From Fasciolopsis buskii (taxonomy: Eukaryota > Platyhelminthes > Trematoda > Plagiorchiida > Fasciolidae): a stretch of 64,000 nucleotides of DNA. The position numbers and the translations under genes were made by a program. Where the stretch lies: assembly GCA_008360955.1 (NCBI GenBank), contig LUCM01006193.1, positions 195,528 to 259,527 of the forward strand. Direction: 5' to 3'. This document shows, in pieces, positions 53,201 to 59,200 of the stretch. Positions within the stretch are counted from its first letter, which is position 1. Every line of letters starts with the position of its first letter. A model generated the notes under the pieces. The model made no database searches. It was given only the letters and a program-made list of their open reading frames with translations, and was not told the origin of the DNA.

Positions 53201-56200
53201 TAAAACAGATAGAAACTAGACAGACAAAAACACAACTGATTCGGATGCAATGTTAAATTGATGTGCCCTGAACACATCTCAGTTGACGTGTCAAGTTGCC
53301 ATGCAATTTTTTCTTTGCAACAATTATTTACACTGGTCAAGAAAATCTGTGAAATTTCAACTCGGAATACGAAACCAGACACGTGTAATTTAGGCATGCG
53401 AAATTTGAACATGACATGAACATATCCAAACAACTATGTGATCATGGGCATCCAGTCCAGAAAATTCGGTGAAAATTGGTTGGGAACAAGTGCGAGTAAC
53501 ATTAACCGACCGTATGGAAGAATAAAGTTTTACAAAAGTTGTAAACATGCAAAATGCTGAGTTGTCCGATCCGACACACTCGATGCTGGCTAACGATCGA
53601 CTCGACGAAACAGACTCTGGGATCGACAACAAAATTCGATTAGACAACCACAAACAAGCCTGGAAATTTTGTTGGAAAACCAAACACGTGACTGGTTTCG
53701 GGAGAATTGACAGATGAGTGGTCGGGAAATTCACAAACCACGTTTCCCATTAGTAGGTGACCATGGGCAAACAATTTAGACGAGACACACTTTGAACATT
53801 GGAATTAGCCCTTCAAGCCGGTCTGTGCACGTGGCAAACAAAACAAACTGTATTGAGAGGAAAATTTTACGGTTGAGAGACAGACGGATTTTACATTGAC
53901 AGACGTGAATGTGACCATAAACAGTCTAAATTCACGCAAAATCAGACGAAATAATTATCGGGGTACACTTTTTCAATTGCACTTAGACTACGAAATTCGG
54001 ATATGAGAAACCGAGAAGAGTAAGTCAACTCTATGAAGGATTACGAATGATTGACCGAACTTCAGAGACCATAGAAAATCATCTTTTTTGTCGCGCTCGT
54101 AAGAAGTGAGTAGTGCAACGAAAAAAAATATCTGCGGATAACAGTTGACTGAGATGCGGTTGCACGCGCGATTTTTATAACGACCAAAATGAACAAATAT
54201 CGACTAAACCGTGACGGAGATTTTGGTAACTGAAAAAGGATGACCGTATGCTTGTATTTCTAGTAAAGATATGCATTTGTACGGAGAAGTACTAACTCTG
54301 GTGTGTGTGTGTGTGTCTGTGACATTCTGTCAACTACCAACGGACCTCTGGGGAATAACCGAAGCAATCAATTGAAGAAACATAACCCGACAAATGATAT
54401 GAATATATAAGTACACCACACCTATTGAATGCCCTATAGTATGAGTCCCGAAAACGAGGTGAACATGGGAAACCGAGAGCAATATATTCAATTATGGAAG
54501 ATATTTACAACCGTAACGTTTTAGCGTTCGGTACTTTTGTTCTCCCATCATGAATGCAGAAAATTCCGGGATCATAAAGAGAAGAAATGAAGATTTGGTG
54601 CTATAAGGGAAATATCTTGACCAAACCAAATTTGCGTTAGAGGACTGAGAAGCCAGATCACCATGAGCGATACGAGACTCAAGCATTGTAGTTTGATAAT
54701 AGGATCCGAGAAAAAGCCACGAGTGATCGATGGGACCGACTGACAAACGGAAAAACGGTACATCCTACCAGGTTCGTAGTACCGGTCAGTCGTACAACTT
54801 TCACATCAAAATCGGACGAGAATAGTATGTTATAAATGGACCGAATTCATTCGGTTGGTTTGAACCGATGGTTGCTAGAACCCGTTCGGGTTGGGACAGG
54901 TAAGTGTATGAACATTGTTCACTTTCATTCGGTGCCGTAAGATACCAACCCAAACCAGAGCACGCCAGGGCAGGGAACCCGATTGTAAAAGCTGAACAGT
55001 TCGGAAGTGGAAAACTCTACACAAAACTAACAATACAAGTGGGAATAGTATGAACGAATCATATGACGCCTCCGATAAATTAAGCGTGACAACGACCTAA
55101 ATAAAGGTATCACCAAGATTTGTAACATAAGACTACGTCATTCGATCAGAATCTGTTAGAAAACTAAGCAAAAAACATGCATTCGTTCGTTATAGTATGT
55201 TAGAAATATGTCACGTGATTTGCCATTAGTATCACAGTCAAAAAGTAACACTTTTGCGTCCAATACTTCGAAAGTCAGACCCGGTTGTTACTACCAACAT
55301 AACCAGGGCCACAAAACAAACAACAAAGGAATACTACACAGTTATTTTATTCTTATTAGTAATCATCAGCAATGCATATCCCCCGCTCCTGAACTGGTAC
55401 GCGAACCCGGGACAAACCATTTTGAGCCGAACGCCTTAGCCATCACGCTACCGAGCAGGCTCAGAACGGTTTGTTGAACTTCACTACATGATAGTGTTGC
55501 ACCTATCCGTAAGTGATTTGCAGGGCCACGAACTGCTAGCGTAAAGCAATCGATCTTTTCTGATAGATGACTTCTCTGCAGGTAGTCTAAGTACGACGAA
55601 GGCTTTCGGCATGACAAGCAGAGCTTGGTTATTTGGTGTGTCAGTAGTAGATTATACCAAGCTCTATAGACCATTTCCAAACAGCCTGTGTCGTACTTAG
55701 ACTACATGCAGGGAAGTCATCTATCAATAGGGGTCGATTGCTCTGCACCAGCAGTCCGTGGCCGTGCAAATCAGTAATGAATAGGTGCAACATCATGTAG
55801 TGAAGTTCAAAAAACCGTTGGAAACTAGCCCAGTAGCGAGATAGCTAAGGCGTTCGACACAAAATCGTTCGTCTCGGGTTCAGGCACCGCTGATGATTCC
55901 TACCAAGGATGAAACAGCTGTACAGTAATACTTCCATAATTTCCTAATGGCGAGTTGAGCGTTGATGGGAACATACAAACTCCTACTACTAACACATAAC
56001 AAAGGAACAGTACACAAAATTCTGCATCGAAGGAAGCAGATTTGAAATGACCACGAGGCGTACAGGTCAACAAAATCTAAACAAACCAGTACGCTGATCT
56101 CAAGGTCGATATCGATAGTCTAAAAAAAAGGATAATAACAAACACGTGCGATACAGATCAAGCACAGCGCGCGAGGACAAGTGACACAAAGTCCACATTC

Positions 56201-59200
56201 ACTACAGTGGTCACAATGAGATGGGACTAGGGAGGACGAAGGGAGGGGGGTAGGGGAGGAAACAGGCAACAAAAATGTGGGCAAAAGGCGACAGACCGAA
56301 CGAAATTAGCTAGCATGCACGTGATGCACATGGTTAACATAATCCCTACCGTGCTGATCCGATGGGCGTTTAACTAACAATTCCTGAGGGCCTGGGAATA
56401 CACGTACGTATAGGTGAAATGATAAGTGAAAATAAATTAATTGACCGCGAGTTCACATGTTTCAGCAACGTGTCTCGGAAAATTTTAGTCAATGAAAAAG
56501 AAAACAAATTTCATGAATGCCCGTGCCGGGAATCGATGAGAAGGTGGGAGAATTCGAAATATCGGAGATAATTTGACACTTTGATAATACATATTAAAGA
56601 AGGTTGTAAAATTCGGAAAACGTGACGCAAGGATGGACGAAAGATATGACCTAAAGTCTTTTTTTTACTATGGAACAATTTGATAGCTGAAAAAAGCTAC
56701 TTAATATGAACTTGGCTGTTCAAAAATGTGAACAACCAACAGAGATACATGAATCAGAGGATGAATCATTCCGATTGGTGATCTACACGGGATAATCTTC
56801 AAAGTAGACGCATGGATTAAGCTATCAAAGGGGAAATTCTTGTAATTCTCTCGGAAGGCGTTGAACAGAACCGTAATTACCCCAGAAAAAAGTCACTCGT
56901 CCATCCCTTCTGTTGAATTGGGATTAAGAAGTATTAACGGAGTTGATCGACATGGCAATAGAATTGTCCAACGAAACGTTGGAATTCCCAACAACTTGTT
57001 TCGAGAGAAACCGAGTCTCAAAGTGGTCACTTTGACTCCGAGCAAAATGGACGGAACTGTCAGAAACTGGCGAACTAGGAGATCACAAAGCTTCGAGAAA
57101 TTGTCAAATAAATTACGATAGACTCCACAGAAGCGAAATCGAAAATCTAACCAAGTAGTATTTGGTACTGTATATGGACTGAAATTTATTAGGACCCGGA
57201 TTCGTGTGATGTGACCCTACGGTTGTGTACAACACATCCGAGTGAATCAACATTTTCACCGATTAGCATGATTAATGACAGCTGAAAAAGAAAGTCACTA
57301 GTTCGGAAACAATCATTTTGTCTAAAGTATCTGCACAGTCGCAGTGAGTCTCAACCGATGAGAAATGGGTGTGGACCAAACATTCGTGAGGGTAAAGAGC
57401 ACAAGGTCAAGAGTGGGAGCAACAAACGAGCCCTACGGAAAATTGTGCCACACGAAGTAAAAAATACCTTAACAAACTAGTTTTTTCAAAATGACGATTT
57501 GCAAGTCGGTAATCAAAGCTGCTTCCAAACGCCTCGTTATACACAGACATTCGAGTTCGCTCCTCAATCTGAGAGATTCGCAACATGATTCCAAATGGTC
57601 GTGCATCTCAAATAGCCTCCGTTGAGGAAGTCCTTTACCCACTGTATTCGGGTGGCAAAGGCGTTCTCACTAAAGTGCGAGTATGAAAGCTAGTGTCCAG
57701 TACCCTCCGCCGAGTTGACTGGTATTCGGGAATCGATCTAAGGGAAACGGCTAAACCGTGATTCCAAAAAACCGACCAGGAGCAGCGTGTCAAGCATACG
57801 ATTGTATGCCACGGGCATCTGTAGCGAAAGCATATATTCGGGGATAGGATCAGCAATCAGTCATCGGCTCCCGATGGGTTGTGAAATGTAACTTACATTG
57901 TGGTCAAAGAATTGGATTAAGGTCTTCTAAGTCAACCATCCATTTCGGTTTGGGCAATCGGATAGCATGAAGCCCATTGATGAATCATGCATCTTGGCAG
58001 GTAAGTGAGGACGTTGATGTGAAAGAATGAAAAAACTGGCACAATTGCGATAAACTTCAAATACTGTTTATTTTTCGTCCATCTTTCTCTCCCATTGATT
58101 TTCGTCTTAGCCGTAGTTTCGACGTAACTGGAACTGACAGGGCAAATACGAGCATAATCGGCGGATTGCAGTAGGGAATTTGCCGTCACTCAGATCCAGC
58201 ATGGATTTATCAGAAATAGGGGGGGGAGGGAAGCGTGATACCCTGTGACAAAATGTTTATGCTTATCGGAAAGCAAACCGTGAGCAGATAAACCCAAATC
58301 AACTCGGATATCATGATTGGTAATCCAATAACGGATCGTAAAAATGTAATCAGATATTGGTGACCAGTACGGGACAGCAAAGAATTGACAATTAGGTTCT
58401 TTAGCAAAAAGGAAATATCCAGAGTGGTGTGTCACCACTCGCATCCAGGAGTTTGCATCCCAAAGACAGTGCTAAAGCCATTTGCTACCAGTGCACAACC
58501 CATTAAACAAGTGATAGAAATTTTGAATTGAGTGGAAGCAGAAGCGAATGGTTACTTTGCACTTACTCATTCACGCTTGTCTCAAAAGGCGTTAAATGAT
58601 AATGTTCCACTGGGTAAATTGTTGATAATCCATCATGTCAAGTAATCGGATATTAGATCTGATGATCAATTTGATGTTAGGTGGTAATAAGCTGTCGTTC
58701 ACCATGTTGTTACTACATCTTTTGTAATTCTATTCCATTCCGAATTTCACGGGCCCAGTTGCTTGTCATCTAGAGCTTGGTGACTACAGAGTGCACACTT
58801 CTGTCATAGTGTTTAGACTCGGAACGAGGATTACTACTAATGATAGAAATAATCAATAAGATCGAACACTAGCCCATATTTTCATTCCCCGAGTTCATCT
58901 CCAAATTTCCGAGAAAGACGATCAACAAAATGGATTGATAACCATGAAGATCGCCAAAAAAGTGGTTCACCATCATACAGAGAGGGGGACATTCAAATAT
59001 ATACAACATTGGTTACACAAGCAATAATGCTAACAGCAATGCTCTCAAATGACTGAGACGGCCGGACAGGGACAACAGTCTGGCCAACATTAAACCGCAA
59101 TTACAGTCCAGCATCAGACACACCGTCAACAAAAAAAGGATCCCGCGGCATTTATAACCAACTCAAATATCATCTGCATGTTGACCTGCATATCGACGAA

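Noticed and set aside
56861..57121. Plus-strand open frame of 86 codons in the exon 2-3 intron
   Set aside because: The translation is basic and low in hydrophobic pattern, with no homologue recognised and no splice context.
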